DNA of 6,685 bases. Origin: Anaerolineae bacterium (GTDB lineage: Bacteria; Chloroflexota; Anaerolineae; 4572-78). The notes under the pieces are model-generated. The model saw only the letters and a program-made list of their open reading frames with translations, ran no database searches and was not told the DNA's origin. Both the position numbers and the translations under genes were made by a program. The stretch spans positions 1 through 6,685 of the forward strand of contig JALVZI010000551.1 of NCBI GenBank assembly GCA_027022125.1. Direction: 5' to 3'. How positions within the stretch are numbered: the stretch's first letter is position 1; each line of letters opens with the position of its first letter. Positions 1-6,239 of this stretch are shown here, piece by piece.

Positions 1-502
1 CAGACCCGCTGCCGTTGAACAGCCAAATGAACGGCTTGAAAATTATCTGCGACCAGCGCACCGGCAGGGCGGTGAGCATCGCCGTTTCTTCCGGGCGCTG
101 CACGGTGATGGCTTTGGGCAGCAGTTCGCCGGTAACCACTTGCAGCATGGTCAGCAGGATGAGCACACCGGTGGTGGCGATGGATTCTGCGGCGGGTTGC
201 GCCCAGTTGCCCCACGCCGCCAGTGTCGGCGCCAGCAGATGCGCCACGGTATTTTGTCCGTATGCGCCCAGCACCAGCGATGATGCGGTGATGCCCAGTT
301 GGCAGGTGGCAATATACGTGTCGAGTTTGTGGGGGTCGGCTTTTATCGGCGCGAGGATTTTTGCCGCGGTGTTGCCTTCGTTTGCCAGTTGTTGCAACCG
401 CGTTTTTCGCGCGCGGATGGCGGAAAATTCACCCGCCACATACAGCGCATTGATAAAAATTATGAGGGCAATGGTTGCCGTAACAATTATGATGGTGGAC
501 AT
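1..502 (-). CDS. CNNM (DUF21) domain membrane protein, HlyC/CorC family, N-terminal part
   Basis: The first 167 residues are present; the gene runs off the window at base 1. Reading the minus strand from ATG at 502-500 gives a hydrophobic first helix (about residues 3-22) and then the CNNM signature: AGEFSAIRARKTRLQQL at 23-39, CQLGITASSLVLGAYG at 67-82, a helix at about 110-126 and VTGELLPKAI at 123-132. Family members are inner-membrane proteins with a DUF21 transmembrane domain, then a CBS pair and usually a CorC/HlyC C-terminal domain. They are linked to Mg2+/Co2+ export or resistance, and the old name 'hemolysin' is misleading. The CBS part would lie outside the window, so the exact subfamily is open. 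No Shine-Dalgarno sequence precedes the ATG; the leader is made of short repeat words. It lies 215 bp downstream of the peptidase gene on the same strand, so read-through is possible. Confidence 0.88.
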   Translation of the reverse strand, partial: MSTIIIVTATIALIIFINALYVAGEFSAIRARKTRLQQLANEGNTAAKILAPIKADPHKLDTYIATCQLGITASSLVLGAYGQNTVAHLLAPTLAAWGNWAQPAAESIATTGVLILLTMLQVVTGELLPKAITVQRPEETAMLTALPVRWSQIIFKPFIWLFNGSGS

Positions 503-562
503 AGTTTTGGTTGGTGGTTCAAAGTTTTTGGTTCAAGGTTTCAAGGTAGCAGGGTTGCAATC

Positions 563-587
563 AGTCCAAAGTTTCAAGTCCAAAGTC
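563..587. repeat. 25-bp inverted repeat, copy A
   Basis: The reverse complement of these 25 bases is identical to 5156-5180, just upstream of the kinase start. Both copies are made from the words ACTTTGG and ACTTGAA. The identity is direct sequence evidence that the same repeat vocabulary is shared between spacers 4.6 kb apart. Confidence 0.9.
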
Positions 588-630
588 CAAAGTCGCAGGG
601 TTGCAGAGTCGCAGGGTTGCAAGTCTCACA

Positions 631-651
631 CATCACGTTTCACGCATCACG
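631..651. repeat. 21-bp inverted repeat, copy A
   Basis: These 21 bases (three heptamers: CATCACG, TTTCACG, CATCACG) are the exact reverse complement of 4155-4175 in the leader of the permease gene. Confidence 0.9.
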
Positions 652-656
652 CAATA

Positions 657-696
657 CGAGTCAGCGATTCAACGATTCAACGAGTCAGCGATTCAG
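657..696. repeat. Five tandem octamers, consensus CGAKTCAR
   Basis: The units read CGAGTCAG, CGATTCAA, CGATTCAA, CGAGTCAG and CGATTCAG without gaps. This array has period eight, unlike the seven-base arrays on either side of it. Confidence 0.85.
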
Positions 697-717
697 CGAA
701 TGACCAATGACAAATGA

Positions 718-1767
718 CTACTTTTTCAAATAATCCAGCGGATTCATTCGCTGGCGGTTTTCGCGCACTTCAAAATGGACGTGCGGTCCGGTGGAGTTGC
801 CGGTGCTGCCCACCGCGCCGATGGGCTGTCCGCGTGTGACGGTATCGCCGCTGGAAACGAGCGTGCCTTTCAGGTGGGCGTACAGCGTTTGCATCCCGTT
901 GCCGTGGTCGATGATAACGGTGAACCCGTACCCCGTGCGCGCCCACTGAGCGTGAATGACCGTGCCATCGGCGGCGGCATACACGGTGGAACCGTACGGC
1001 GCGCCGATGTCAATTGCCAGATGTTTGCCGGGAATGTATCCCTGTGTCACCACGCCGCGCAGGGGCCACGCCAGCGGATAATCTTCATCCAAATCGGGGG
1101 GCGGGGCGGGAGCGATGTTTTTTCGCCCGTTGGGAATGATGAGTTTTTGCCCCGGTTTCAGGGTGTATGGTTCGGAAAGTTGGTTGGGGGGGTAATTGGT
1201 GATGTCCGCCTCTGCCACGCCGAAAGTTTCGGCGATTTTGGCGACGGTGTCGCCCGGCTGCACGGTGTAATATGCGCCGATAACCGGCAGAATGACCAGT
1301 TCCGCCCCCGGCGACAGCAAATCGGGGTTATGTTCCAGCGACGGATTCGACCAGCGCAGAGTGTCCACATCCAACCCGAATTGGGTGGCGATGCCCCACA
1401 GCGTGTCGCCTGATTGCACGGTGTATGTTTCCACCGCCGTGCGCCCCATAATGCCCGACCAGCCGGGGTCGGGGTGTTCGGCTTCCGCCAAATAGAGGTC
1501 GGCGGTCAATGCCGGGGTGGTATCGGTGTTGACCACCGCCGAATAAACCAAACTCACGCCGTTGGCATCGGGGGCGGGAGGCGTGTCGGGGGTTGTTTCG
1601 GCGGGAATAGCGGTGGCGGTCGGGGCGAATGCCGCCACGGTGTTATCGGTGGGGTTTGAAGTGCTCTGTTTCCACCACAGAAAAACCAGCCCCAGCACGA
1701 CTATCAGCAAAATTGCCGCAAATCGTGCGGGACCGGAACTAGGTTCAGGTTCTAACGATAATCCCAT
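718..1767 (-). CDS. Membrane-anchored LysM/M23 peptidoglycan endopeptidase
   Basis: A 349-residue cell wall hydrolase or hydrolase-like protein. A short cytoplasmic N-terminus is followed by one membrane segment (about 16-32), a Pro/Ala/Thr-rich linker (about 38-70), two LysM peptidoglycan-binding domains (about 114-161, YTVQSGDTLWGIA; about 166-212, YTVQPGDTVAKIA) and a C-terminal M23 (LytM-type) domain (about 235-349). All expected Zn-site residues are visible: H249 and D253 in GKHLAIDIG, H298 in YAHL, and H329 and H331 in GPHVHFEV. It is therefore probably an active metallopeptidase cutting peptide cross-links rather than a degenerate activator. It likely acts outside the membrane, tethered by its N-terminal helix. 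The ATG is 13 bp after the permease stop codon with no clear Shine-Dalgarno, which suggests co-transcription and perhaps translational coupling. The TAG stop abuts a repeat array. Confidence 0.93.
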   Translation of the reverse strand: MGLSLEPEPSSGPARFAAILLIVVLGLVFLWWKQSTSNPTDNTVAAFAPTATAIPAETTPDTPPAPDANGVSLVYSAVVNTDTTPALTADLYLAEAEHPDPGWSGIMGRTAVETYTVQSGDTLWGIATQFGLDVDTLRWSNPSLEHNPDLLSPGAELVILPVIGAYYTVQPGDTVAKIAETFGVAEADITNYPPNQLSEPYTLKPGQKLIIPNGRKNIAPAPPPDLDEDYPLAWPLRGVVTQGYIPGKHLAIDIGAPYGSTVYAAADGTVIHAQWARTGYGFTVIIDHGNGMQTLYAHLKGTLVSSGDTVTRGQPIGAVGSTGNSTGPHVHFEVRENRQRMNPLDYLKK

Positions 1768-1780
1768 AAAAATTGAATGC

Positions 1781-4114
1781 CTACTGCACAGGTCTTTTTT
1801 TGCTTCGCCGAGTGAGCCACTGACGAATGCCGTATTTTACCATATCGTGCTGTTTTACCATAATCACGGTGGTCAATGCTTCCTCGGCGATGCGCTGCGG
1901 GATGGAACCGAAAAAGGTTTGTTCCAGCAACCCTTCATTCGATGCGCCGATGATGATTTGGTCGAAATCGGCGGCGTAATCCAAAATGCCTTTTACCACA
2001 TCTTCCGCTTGAATGATTTCGAGCGTGAACGGCAAATCATCGGGCAAATCGAGCGAGTTCAGAATTTCGCGGCGGCGTGTTTCGACTGCGTCCGGGTCGC
2101 TCAAATCCATCCCGCGGGCAATGTTCAGCACGACAACTTTTACCGGATTGCCGTGCTGCGCTTCCAGCGCTTCCGATTCGATGATTGCCAGTTGCAGCGC
2201 CAGCCGCGCGTGCGGACCGCCCGCCGCCGGAACCAGAATGCTCTGCGGCGCGCGGTGGTGTCGGTGGTGCACCACCGCCAAATCGCAGGGTGGATTTTTT
2301 GAGATGAGCCGGATGATTGTGCCGAACGCCTCTTTTTCGTGCGCGGTGTGCGCGGGCCAGCCGAGAATCATCAAATTGGCGTTTCGCTCACGGGCAGCGC
2401 CGATGATGGAATCGCCAATATCGCGCCCGATGCGAATCATTGTGCGCACCGGCACATTATATTTCTGCCCGATGGCGATAACTTCTTCCAGAATCGGTCG
2501 TCCCTGTTGCAGGAATTTTCTGCCGTCAACCGCGCTTAACTGGTGGGGCATATAAACCACGTGCAGCCCGAAAAGTTCGCCGTCGTTGGCGCGGGCGAAC
2601 AGCGCGCCCAGTTCCGCCAATTCCGGTACCATAGCCACATTCGCCACGGGAACCAGCACCGAGTATTCTTTGGTGGCGATGGTTTCTTCCATCAAAATGA
2701 TGTCTTCATCTTTGGCGGCTTCAATCTTGCCGCCGTGCCGATTGTACACAAAAATGCCGATAATGAGCCAGCCGATGGTCACTGCCCACGCGATGGGACT
2801 CAATCCAAACAGATGAACCGCCAGCCCCAACTGAATCAGAATGGTGAAATATTGCAGATACGGCACAAACGGCACACGGAACGGGCGCTCCAAATCGGGA
2901 TACATCTTCCGCATCCGAATCATCGCAAAGTTGACCAGCAGGAAAAGCAGCAGGAAAGTGATGGACGCGCTGGAAGCCACATCGGTGATGGGGAAGACCA
3001 CCGCCATCGTGATGATGAGCGCCCCGCTGAGATAGATTGCCCAGTGCGGCGTTTTGTTTCGCGGATGGATGTGCCCGAAAATGGCGGGCAGGTCGCCGTC
3101 GCGCCCCATAGCAAACGAAACGCGACTGCTGGAAAAAATGGTGGCGTTCAGCGCGGAAGTGGTGGATGCCAGCCCGCCGAGCACCATTATCAGCGCACCG
3201 TATGGCATAATGTTCCGCGCGGTTTCAATCATTGCCCGCTCGGCGTTTTCTCCCAGATATTGCCAGTTGGGCACGCCGGTGTTCTGCACCACCGCGCCCA
3301 CCGCCACAGATGCCACCGCCAAATAGATGACCACCACCACCGCGATAGACAGAAAAATGGCGCGGGGGATATTCCGCACGGGGTTTTTCACTTCTTCCGC
3401 ACTTTGGATGATAACTTCATAACCCTCGAATGCCACAAACGTCAGTCCCATTGCCAGCAGCACGCCGTTCCATCCGTGCGGCAGAGGGCTGGGGTCGCGC
3501 AGAAAATGGTCAGCCCAATTGGGCAGGTTCAGCATTGCTTTAATGCCGAAAAAGACCAGCGCGGCGAGTACCAGTAGTTTGAATCCGGTGATGAAATTCC
3601 CCACTGCGCCCGTTTCGGATGAGCCGCGCACGTTGATGAACATAAAAAACAGCACCGACAGCACGGCGATAACTTTTACCCATACCTCTTCTACCGACAG
3701 CCCCCAAAAGGCGGCGCCGGTGGTAATGGGCATTCCGGCAATTTCCAGCAGTTCGGTGAAAAACGTGCCGAACAGCACGGCATACAAACTGCACGCCACC
3801 GCGTGCGAAAACCACGAAATCCACCCGGCATAAAACCCGTAAATGCGAGCCAACGCCTCTTTTGCCCACACATAGCCGCCCCCGGCGGCGGGTCGCGCCG
3901 CACCGAGTTCGGCGTATGACAGCCCGGTCAGGCTGGTCAGCGCGCCGTTCAGCAGGAATGCCAGCATCAGCCCGATGGGACCCGCTTCACCGGCGGCAAG
4001 CCCCGTCAGCCCGAAAATCCCCGCGCCAATCATTGCCCCGACGCCAATCATCGTGATGTCGAATAAATTTAAATTGCGGCTGAGTGTCACTTGAAAACGT
4101 TTGTCGGTGGTCAT
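1781..4114 (-). CDS. APC-family amino acid permease with two C-terminal UspA-like domains
   Basis: A 777-residue inner-membrane transporter. Residues 1-460 hold about 12 membrane segments of the APC (LeuT-fold) type. The unwound first helix carries GVGAMIGAGIF (24-34) and helix 6 carries FVAFEGYE (226-233). Lys179 in helix 5 (GFKLLVL) is at about the position where proton-coupled relatives such as ApcT use a lysine in place of Na+; this alignment was made by eye. The substrate is probably an amino acid, possibly cationic, but cannot be fixed from sequence. Two universal-stress-protein domains follow (about 482-617 and 623-755), giving a cytoplasmic regulatory tail. Their nucleotide loops keep the G-x12-G-[ST] spacing (G585/G598-T; G723/G736-S) but lack the middle glycine of G-x2-G-x9-G. 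The protein ends in a basic tail (RRSKKR). No Shine-Dalgarno precedes the ATG. Confidence 0.9.
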   Translation of the reverse strand: MTTDKRFQVTLSRNLNLFDITMIGVGAMIGAGIFGLTGLAAGEAGPIGLMLAFLLNGALTSLTGLSYAELGAARPAAGGGYVWAKEALARIYGFYAGWISWFSHAVACSLYAVLFGTFFTELLEIAGMPITTGAAFWGLSVEEVWVKVIAVLSVLFFMFINVRGSSETGAVGNFITGFKLLVLAALVFFGIKAMLNLPNWADHFLRDPSPLPHGWNGVLLAMGLTFVAFEGYEVIIQSAEEVKNPVRNIPRAIFLSIAVVVVIYLAVASVAVGAVVQNTGVPNWQYLGENAERAMIETARNIMPYGALIMVLGGLASTTSALNATIFSSSRVSFAMGRDGDLPAIFGHIHPRNKTPHWAIYLSGALIITMAVVFPITDVASSASITFLLLFLLVNFAMIRMRKMYPDLERPFRVPFVPYLQYFTILIQLGLAVHLFGLSPIAWAVTIGWLIIGIFVYNRHGGKIEAAKDEDIILMEETIATKEYSVLVPVANVAMVPELAELGALFARANDGELFGLHVVYMPHQLSAVDGRKFLQQGRPILEEVIAIGQKYNVPVRTMIRIGRDIGDSIIGAARERNANLMILGWPAHTAHEKEAFGTIIRLISKNPPCDLAVVHHRHHRAPQSILVPAAGGPHARLALQLAIIESEALEAQHGNPVKVVVLNIARGMDLSDPDAVETRRREILNSLDLPDDLPFTLEIIQAEDVVKGILDYAADFDQIIIGASNEGLLEQTFFGSIPQRIAEEALTTVIMVKQHDMVKYGIRQWLTRRSKKRPVQ

Positions 4115-4352
4115 AGTTGGTTACTCGCTGGTTGGTGGTTGGAGATTGGTGATTCGTGATGCGTGAAACGTGATGCGTGAAATCTACAATCCTGCTACCT
4201 TGCAACTTTGCTACCCTGAAAGTGAACAGAGGGATAGGGATAGAGATTTGCCATTCGCTGACCGCTGACTGCTGATGGCTGACCGCTATTCGCCCATTCA
4301 CCTGTTTGCAGATTTGCTCACTCGTTCATTCTACATTATTTTCAGTGGAGCG
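4115..4352. repeat. Repeat-built leader between FHA and permease genes
   Basis: No gene is seen here. Two heptamer arrays occupy much of it. From 4116 to 4185, ten seven-base words run in register from next to the permease ATG, including GGTTGGT, GGTTGGA, GATTGGT, GATTCGT, GATGCGT, GAAACGT, GATGCGT and GAAATCT; neighbouring units often differ by one to three bases. From 4252 to 4293, six units read CATTCGC, TGACCGC, TGACTGC, TGATGGC, TGACCGC and TATTCGC. Between them are the words CTGCTACCTTG and TTTGCTACCCTG. If the promoter at 4328-4356 is used, this region is a transcribed leader of roughly 205 nt. Confidence 0.85.
4155..4175. repeat. 21-bp inverted repeat, copy B
   Basis: Exact reverse complement of 631-651. 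It consists of heptamers CGTGATG, CGTGAAA and CGTGATG; a further CGTGAAA follows at 4176-4182. Confidence 0.9.
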
Positions 4353-4356
4353 TCAA
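4328..4356 (-). promoter_or_regulatory. Sigma-70-like promoter for the permease-peptidase operon
   Basis: On the minus strand a -35 hexamer TTGACG (4356-4351, five of six matches to TTGACA) is followed by a 17-base spacer and a -10 hexamer TAGAAT (4333-4328, five of six matches to TATAAT). The -35 box includes the TGA stop of the FHA gene. The start point would be near 4321, giving a leader of about 205 nt before the permease ATG. The call is based on motif and spacing only. Confidence 0.5.
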
Positions 4357-5000
4357 TCCAGATTCAATTTGAAGCCGTACCCCCGCACGGTGATGATATA
4401 ATCGTGCTGCGGGTCGAATTGGTGAATGCGCTGCCGCAACCGCCGAATCATCGCGTCGAGCGCGTCATCGGTCACGCCTTCGCTGTTTTCGCCCTGCCAC
4501 GCCGCCGAAATAATATCGAAGCGGCTGTAAACCCGCCCCGGCTGTTCCGCCAGTGTGGCGAGAATTTTGTATTGCCGGGTGCTCAACGGCGGCGAAACGA
4601 GTTGCCCGTTGATATATACCTGCCGTGTGTCGGGGTCAATCCGCAGTCGTTCCACCATTCGACCCGGCAGCGGGGCGGTGGCTTCGCTGTCCACAAAAAC
4701 CAGTTCCAGCCCCGGCGCAAGTTGGATGCGGTCGCCGTCGGTCAGCGGGCGCGGTTGAAAAACGCGCTGTCCGTTCACAAAAACGCCATTTTTGCTGCCG
4801 GCATCTTCCAGCACGAACCCGCTGTTCTTTCGCCGCAAAATAGCGTGCACCCGCGAAATCCATCGGCTGGGCAGCGAAACTTGACACGCCGCATCCCTGC
4901 CGATTTTAATTTCATCCGCATCGAGCAGCCATTGGTCTTTTATCAATTCCCCATCCTGCCAGATGAGCAGCGCACTGTTTGACAAGTCTTCGTTTGACAT
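4353..5000 (-). CDS. FHA domain plus OmpR/PhoB-type winged-helix transcriptional regulator
   Basis: A 215-residue soluble protein. The N-terminal FHA domain (about 10-105) keeps the phosphothreonine-binding residues: G34-R35, the SRVH loop S49-R50-H52, and SKNG with N71-G72. The C-terminal part (about 118-213) is a Trans_reg_C winged helix: RQYKILATLAEQPGRVYSR (142-160), the recognition-helix region DDALDAMIRRLRQRI (178-192), and the wing YIITVRGYGFKL (201-212). In OmpR-type response regulators this output domain follows a receiver domain; here an FHA domain takes that place. Mycobacterial EmbR, an FHA regulator phosphorylated by a PknB-type kinase, has the domains in another order with a BTAD between. 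I place the start at the ATG 5000-4998 because GGGGGTGA lies two bases upstream. An in-frame ATG at 5045-5043 would add 15 residues but falls inside a repeat and has no ribosome site. The gene is divergent from the kinase, its probable partner. Confidence 0.9.
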   Translation of the reverse strand: MSNEDLSNSALLIWQDGELIKDQWLLDADEIKIGRDAACQVSLPSRWISRVHAILRRKNSGFVLEDAGSKNGVFVNGQRVFQPRPLTDGDRIQLAPGLELVFVDSEATAPLPGRMVERLRIDPDTRQVYINGQLVSPPLSTRQYKILATLAEQPGRVYSRFDIISAAWQGENSEGVTDDALDAMIRRLRQRIHQFDPQHDYIITVRGYGFKLNLD

Positions 5001-5002
5001 AT

Positions 5003-5010
5003 TCACCCCC
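5003..5010 (-). promoter_or_regulatory. Ribosome binding site of the FHA regulator
   Basis: Minus-strand GGGGGTGA ends two bases before the ATG at 5000-4998 and differs by one base from GGAGGTGA. It is the only strong Shine-Dalgarno-like sequence before any start in the window, and it decides the start of the FHA gene. Confidence 0.7.
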
Positions 5011-5042
5011 GTTTGACAGTCTGAATTGAATGGTTTATGCTT

Positions 5043-5126
5043 CATTTGTCATTTGTCATTTGTCATTTGTCATTTGTCATTTGTCATTTGTCATTTGTCA
5101 TTTGTCATTTGTCATTTGTCATTTGT
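5043..5126. repeat. Perfect 12-copy tandem heptamer CATTTGT (ACAAATG on minus)
   Basis: Twelve identical units in a row with no mismatch, unit starts at 5043, 5050 and so on to 5120. It begins 42 bp from the FHA start codon and ends 65 bp from the kinase start. Each repeat junction carries TTGTCA on the plus strand and ATGACA on the minus strand, each one base away from the -35 consensus TTGACA. Each minus-strand unit also contains an ATG; upstream ones read ATG-ACA-AAT-GAC-AAA-TGA and stop after five codons. Perfect identity suggests recent expansion or contraction by slippage. Confidence 0.97.
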
Positions 5127-5155
5127 TGATTGCCGACTGCTGACCACTGACATTA

Positions 5156-5180
5156 GACTTTGGACTTGAAACTTTGGACT
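5156..5180. repeat. 25-bp inverted repeat, copy B
   Basis: Identical to the reverse complement of 563-587. It sits 11 bp before the kinase start codon and continues the heptamer register of the CATTTGT array. Confidence 0.9.
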
Positions 5181-5191
5181 AACCACCAATC

Positions 5192-6175
5192 TTGAACCAG
5201 AAACTTGAACCCGGCACAATTTTACGCGAGCGATACCGCATTGTGGGCTTAATCGGCTCCGGTGGGATGGGCGCTGTCTATCTGGCAGACGACCTGCGGC
5301 TGGAAGGGCGGCGCTGCGCGGTGAAAGAGCAGCGGCTGGAAAACGCCATTTCGCAGGCGGGACGCGAGCAGTTTCGGCAGGAAGCCTCCATTTTGGCGCG
5401 GCTCGACCATCCCGGCTTGCCGAAGGTCAGCGATTATTTTACCGATGAAACCGCCAACCGCGATTATTTGGTGATGGATTATGTGCCCGGTCAAAATTTG
5501 GAACAGATTTTAAAACAAACGCGCCGCAAAGGCGAATTTCTGCCGGAAGATACCGTGCGCAGTTGGATGGTGCAATTGTGCGATGTGCTCGGCTATTTGC
5601 ATTCGCGGCAACCGGTGGTGCTCCACCGCGATATAAAACCGGCAAACATCAAACTGACCCCCGAAAACCGCCTGAAACTGGTCGATTTCGGGTTGGCAAA
5701 ACCACTCGACCCCACCGACCCGCGCACCATCACCGGTTTGCAGGGGGTGGGCAGTTTGCCGTACACCCCGCTGGAACAATATGTGGATTATCTGGGGCAC
5801 ACCGATGCCCGCACCGATTTGTATGCGCTCGGCGCGACGTGCTACCATTTGGCAACCGGCGAAACTCCGCCCAGCGCCAACGACCGTTTTTTGAACCCCG
5901 ATGCGCTCATCCCACCGCAAAAAATCAATCCCGCGCTATCCGGCGGTTTTTGCCGCGCCATTCTGTGGGCGATGGCACTGCATCCCAAAGACCGACCGCC
6001 ATCGGTGGCGGTGTGGCAATCTGCCATCGCCGGCGATGCGCCCGTGCCCCATCCGGCGGTGGAAATTCCCGCCGCGGAAGTACCGTTTTCGGTGCGATTG
6101 CGCCAAAATGCGCCGCTGATTGCCATCGCCGCGCTGCTGCTGGTGTGGGCGGTGTGGCTCACCTTCGGCGGTTGA
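5192..6175 (+). CDS. PknB-type Ser/Thr protein kinase with C-terminal membrane anchor
   Basis: A 327-residue Hanks-type kinase. All catalytic marks are present: glycine loop GSGGMGAVY (22-30), K45 in AVK, helix-C E64, HRDIKPAN (H145, R146, D147, K149, N152), DFG (165-167), a P+1 region YTPLEQY with E195 in the APE position, D209 in RTDLYALG, and R268 in KDRPP. Threonines 175, 179, 181 and 192 lie in the activation segment and are candidate autophosphorylation sites (inference). One membrane helix (about 307-324) follows a short linker, and only about four residues remain after it. The kinase is thus tail-anchored with no extracellular sensor such as PASTA. The start is TTG: a TAA lies in frame at 5180-5182 and the next Met is in the glycine loop. 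No Shine-Dalgarno is seen, and repeat words extend into the first codons. The likely substrate or partner is the divergent FHA protein. Confidence 0.92.
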   Translation: MNQKLEPGTILRERYRIVGLIGSGGMGAVYLADDLRLEGRRCAVKEQRLENAISQAGREQFRQEASILARLDHPGLPKVSDYFTDETANRDYLVMDYVPGQNLEQILKQTRRKGEFLPEDTVRSWMVQLCDVLGYLHSRQPVVLHRDIKPANIKLTPENRLKLVDFGLAKPLDPTDPRTITGLQGVGSLPYTPLEQYVDYLGHTDARTDLYALGATCYHLATGETPPSANDRFLNPDALIPPQKINPALSGGFCRAILWAMALHPKDRPPSVAVWQSAIAGDAPVPHPAVEIPAAEVPFSVRLRQNAPLIAIAALLLVWAVWLTFGG

Positions 6176-6176
6176 T
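6134..6176. repeat. 43-bp direct repeat, copy 1 (kinase 3' end)
   Basis: Covers the last 13 kinase codons, the stop and one extra base. It matches 6434-6476 at 42 of 43 positions (T at 6141, C at 6441), and the copies are exactly 300 bp apart. Confidence 0.95.
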
Positions 6177-6239
6177 TGACTGACGGATTGTGTATTTTCG
6201 ACCATATCGAGTCAAGAACACCTTCACGTTTGGTAACTC

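Larger units (their letters stand above)
503..717. repeat. Repeat-built spacer between peptidase and CNNM genes
   Basis: This gap contains no gene and is almost wholly short tandem repeats. From 507 to 597 the bases fall into seven-base words such as TTGGTTC, AAGGTTT and AGTCCAA (AGTCCAA at 563, 577 and 584). A 15-base word, AGTCGCAGGGTTGCA, occurs at 591-605 and 607-621. Heptamers ending in CACG or TACG fill 631-658. Five octamers of consensus CGAKTCAR fill 657-696. Three heptamers, CGAATGA, CCAATGA and CAAATGA, fill 697-717 and touch the peptidase stop codon. No convincing promoter or rho-independent terminator was found. Confidence 0.85.
5001..5191. promoter_or_regulatory. Shared divergent control region of FHA regulator and kinase
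   Basis: These 191 bp separate the two divergent starts and must hold both promoters unless they lie in coding sequence. An 84-bp perfect heptamer array occupies 5043-5126, and degenerate heptamers continue in the same register to about 5182 (TGATTGC, CGACTGC, TGACCAC, TGACATT, AGACTTT, GGACTTG, AAACTTT, GGACTAA). No fully convincing -35/-10 pair was found for either gene. The best kinase candidate, TTGATT, 17 bp, GACATT (5126-5154), is weak. Confidence 0.6.

Noticed and set aside
15..710. A 231-codon open frame on the plus strand
   Set aside because: It is antisense to the clear CNNM domain on the minus strand and then runs through repeat DNA; its translation has no recognisable domain.
2543..3577. 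A 344-codon open frame on the plus strand
   Set aside because: It is antisense to the permease membrane domain. The His/Gln/Arg-rich translation is typical of a shadow frame in a GC-rich gene.
5001..5045. An upstream ATG adding 15 residues to the FHA protein
   Set aside because: The ATG is part of the last repeat unit and has no ribosome site, while the ATG at 5000-4998 has GGGGGTGA at correct spacing.
5043..5126. Possible CRISPR-like array
   Set aside because: The units are seven bases and directly adjoining with no spacers, and no cas gene is near. It is a simple tandem repeat.
5126..5154. Kinase promoter TTGATT, 17 bp, GACATT
   Set aside because: The spacing is right, but the -10 box matches only three of six consensus bases, so it is mentioned but not called as a separate feature.
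5563..6183. A 206-codon open frame overlapping the kinase in another frame
   Set aside because: The kinase frame carries every catalytic motif; this one is a low-quality Arg/Pro/His-rich shadow.
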